A stretch of DNA of 35,352 nucleotides from contig JAHFJJ010000007.1 in assembly GCA_023245895.1 (NCBI GenBank), positions 16,023-51,374 of the forward strand. Direction: 5' to 3'. Positions 33,561 to 35,352 of the stretch are shown here, in pieces (the first letter of the stretch is position 1; each line of letters begins with the position of its first letter). A program made the translations under genes and the position numbers. The DNA is from Candidatus Doudnabacteria bacterium. Lineage in GTDB: Bacteria; Patescibacteriota; Doudnabacteria; UBA920. The notes under the pieces were generated by a model. It had not been told where the DNA came from, did not search any database, and was given only the letters and a program-made list of their open reading frames with translations.

Positions 33561-33592
33561 AAAAAACCCCTCTCTTTACGAGCGGGGTTTTT
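33561..33592 (-). terminator. Intrinsic terminator downstream of rpoC
   Basis: AAAAACCCCGCTCGTAAAGAGAGGGGTTTTTT on the minus strand. Confidence 0.75.
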
Positions 33593-33602
33593 GTAGTTTT
33601 CT

Positions 33603-35352
33603 TTATTCGCTGACTTCCGCGGCGGCCGCGGCGTCTACTTCCAGCTGGAGGTTTTGTTTGGAAATCTCGTCGGTGTAGCCGGTTCCCGCGGGAATCAGTT
33701 TGCCGATGATAACGTTCTCTTTAAGGCCCCGTAGGAAATCGGTCTTGCCGGTAACGGCCGCTTCTATTAACACGCGGGTGGTTTCCTGGAAGGAAGCCGC
33801 GGCCAGGAAGGAATCGGTATTCAAAGAAACTTTAGTAATACCCATTAAGAGCTGTTCAGAAACTATGGGGCGTTTGCCCGCGGCAACCAAGGTTTCATTA
33901 ACAAAGTTCAGTTTGGCCTTATCCGCAATTTCGCCGGCCACAAGTTCACTTTCACCGGAATCGGTAATGCGGACTTTGGAAAACATCTGCTTAACAATAA
34001 CTTCAATGTGCTTGTCGTGGATATTTTGCCCCTGGGACACGTAAATGTCCTGGACTTCCCTGACAACATATTTTTGAGCTTCCTGTAAACCCTTAAGTTG
34101 CATTATTTGGTTGGGGTTTAAGTTGCCTTCGGTCAGCTGCTGGCCTTTGGTTACCAAATCCTGGTCTTTAACTAAAAGAGAGAGGGATGCCGGAATAATA
34201 TATTCTTTAACATCATCGCCTTCGTGGACAACAATAATTTTGCCTTTTTCCAAACGGACCAAGCCGGCGGATTTAGCTTTTATAGATTTGCTGCCCTCGG
34301 TAATATACAGGGTGTCGCCGGCTTCAACTTTGCTGCCGTCTTTAATGGCCGACTGCGCGCCTTCCAGTTCGTAAGTGTCTTTTTCCACGTTGGCGCCCTG
34401 GATGCGGACAATGTACTCCTTGTTGTTGGGTTTGGCAATATAAACCTGCCCGTCAATTTCTGAAACATAGGCCATACCTTTAGGTTCCCGGGCTTCAAAC
34501 AATTCTTCTACCCTGGGAAGACCCTGGGTAATATCTTTTACGGAAGCGGACCCACCGGTGTGGAAAGTTCTCATAGTCAGCTGGGTTCCCGGTTCGCCAA
34601 TGGCCTGCGCGGCCACAATACCTACCGCGGCGCCAAGCTTAACCATGTCGTTAAAACCTAAATCATATCCATAACAGAGTTTGCAAATGCCTCTGGACAG
34701 TTTGCATTTTAAAACGCTGCGGCACTTAACTTCGGCAATACCCGCATCCATTATTTCCTTGGCCTGGAGGTCGTCTATGCCGTGGTTTTTTTCTACGATG
34801 ATTTTACCGGACTTGTCCTTCACGTCTTGAGCGGTAACGCGGCCAAATAAACGGCGGTCAAAGGGCTTGTTCATTTTTTCGCTGTCTTCCAAAGTAATGT
34901 AGTCAAAATCTTCCGTACCGCAGTCTTCGCTGTTAACCACAATATCCTGGGCAACGTCCACCAAACGGCGGGTCAGGTAACCGGCATCCGCGGTCCTTAA
35001 AGCGGTGTCGGACATACCTTTACGCGAACCGTGGGTGGAAATAAAGTATTCCAAAACGTTCAAGCCTTCTTTAAAGCTACCCTTAACCGGCAACTCGATA
35101 ACATCTCCGGCCGGGTTAACCACCAAGCCTTTCATGCCTGACATTTGGGTAATTTGCGAGAAGGAACCTCTGGCGCCGGAAGACACAAAATAGTTGACAC
35201 TGCCGTGTTCGGTAACAGTTCCGGTAACGGACTTGGCAATTTTTTCAGAAACGTCGGCCCAAATTTCCACCACGCGGTTTTTGCGTTCATCTTCCGTAAG
35301 CAAACCTTCCCTGTATTGCTGGTAAGTACCCTCAACTTCGTCGTCAGCGCCC
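33603..35352 (-). CDS. rpoC: DNA-directed RNA polymerase beta' subunit, C-terminal part (continues past window end)
   Basis: CRSVLKCKLSRGICKLCYGYDL, GAAVGIVAAQAIGEPGTQLTMRTFHTGG, LMGITKVSLNTDSFLAAASFQETTRVLIEAAV; frame stays open to 35352. Confidence 0.95.
   Translation of the reverse strand, partial: GADDEVEGTYQQYREGLLTEDERKNRVVEIWADVSEKIAKSVTGTVTEHGSVNYFVSSGARGSFSQITQMSGMKGLVVNPAGDVIELPVKGSFKEGLNVLEYFISTHGSRKGMSDTALRTADAGYLTRRLVDVAQDIVVNSEDCGTEDFDYITLEDSEKMNKPFDRRLFGRVTAQDVKDKSGKIIVEKNHGIDDLQAKEIMDAGIAEVKCRSVLKCKLSRGICKLCYGYDLGFNDMVKLGAAVGIVAAQAIGEPGTQLTMRTFHTGGSASVKDITQGLPRVEELFEAREPKGMAYVSEIDGQVYIAKPNNKEYIVRIQGANVEKDTYELEGAQSAIKDGSKVEAGDTLYITEGSKSIKAKSAGLVRLEKGKIIVVHEGDDVKEYIIPASLSLLVKDQDLVTKGQQLTEGNLNPNQIMQLKGLQEAQKYVVREVQDIYVSQGQNIHDKHIEVIVKQMFSKVRITDSGESELVAGEIADKAKLNFVNETLVAAGKRPIVSEQLLMGITKVSLNTDSFLAAASFQETTRVLIEAAVTGKTDFLRGLKENVIIGKLIPAGTGYTDEISKQNLQLEVDAAAAAEVSE

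Noticed and set aside
1-35352. CRISPR arrays
   Set aside because: No regularly spaced direct repeats of 23-47 bp with unique spacers were seen; the repeats present are palindromic or simple AT-rich microrepeats.

Overview
This window reads as a chromosomal segment of a small-genome, probably Patescibacteria/CPR-like, bacterium. That placement is inferred from gene style: compact genes, in-frame microrepeats in housekeeping genes, TrmB-type regulators and a ValRS with no visible C-terminal arm. Recognisable core genes are engB/ysxC, coaD, queF, tsaD, valS and the C-terminal part of rpoC (cut by the window edge), plus one tRNA-Glu(UUC). Accessory content includes an MNT/HEPN (MntA/HepT) toxin-antitoxin pair and a copper-type operon (CsoR/RcnR-family repressor, Met-rich DUF305 protein, degenerate peptide deformylase, two methyltransferases, CPH-type CopB-like P1B ATPase). 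It also includes a membrane rhodanese / RPH-like PEP-phosphotransferase / cupredoxin-fusion cluster, and many small orphan genes with strong Shine-Dalgarno sites. The most noteworthy observations are: (1) a complete histidine-phosphatase (phosphoglycerate-mutase-like) domain nested inside valyl-tRNA synthetase; (2) an unassigned ~490-nt highly structured RNA locus (about 11562-12049) with a perfect TTGACA-17-TATAAT promoter, a 13-aa leader ORF, an attenuator-like hairpin, about ten further hairpins and a strong terminator; (3) a T-box upstream of valS with a palindromic repeat embedded in its leader; (4) a Ser-run leader peptide before a terminator (28271-28419); (5) palindromic and AT-rich repeats inserted in-frame into tsaD and valS; and (6) a secreted cupredoxin fused to a His motif and Cys-pair repeat domain. 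All assignments come from reading the sequence by eye. No searches or folding programs were run.
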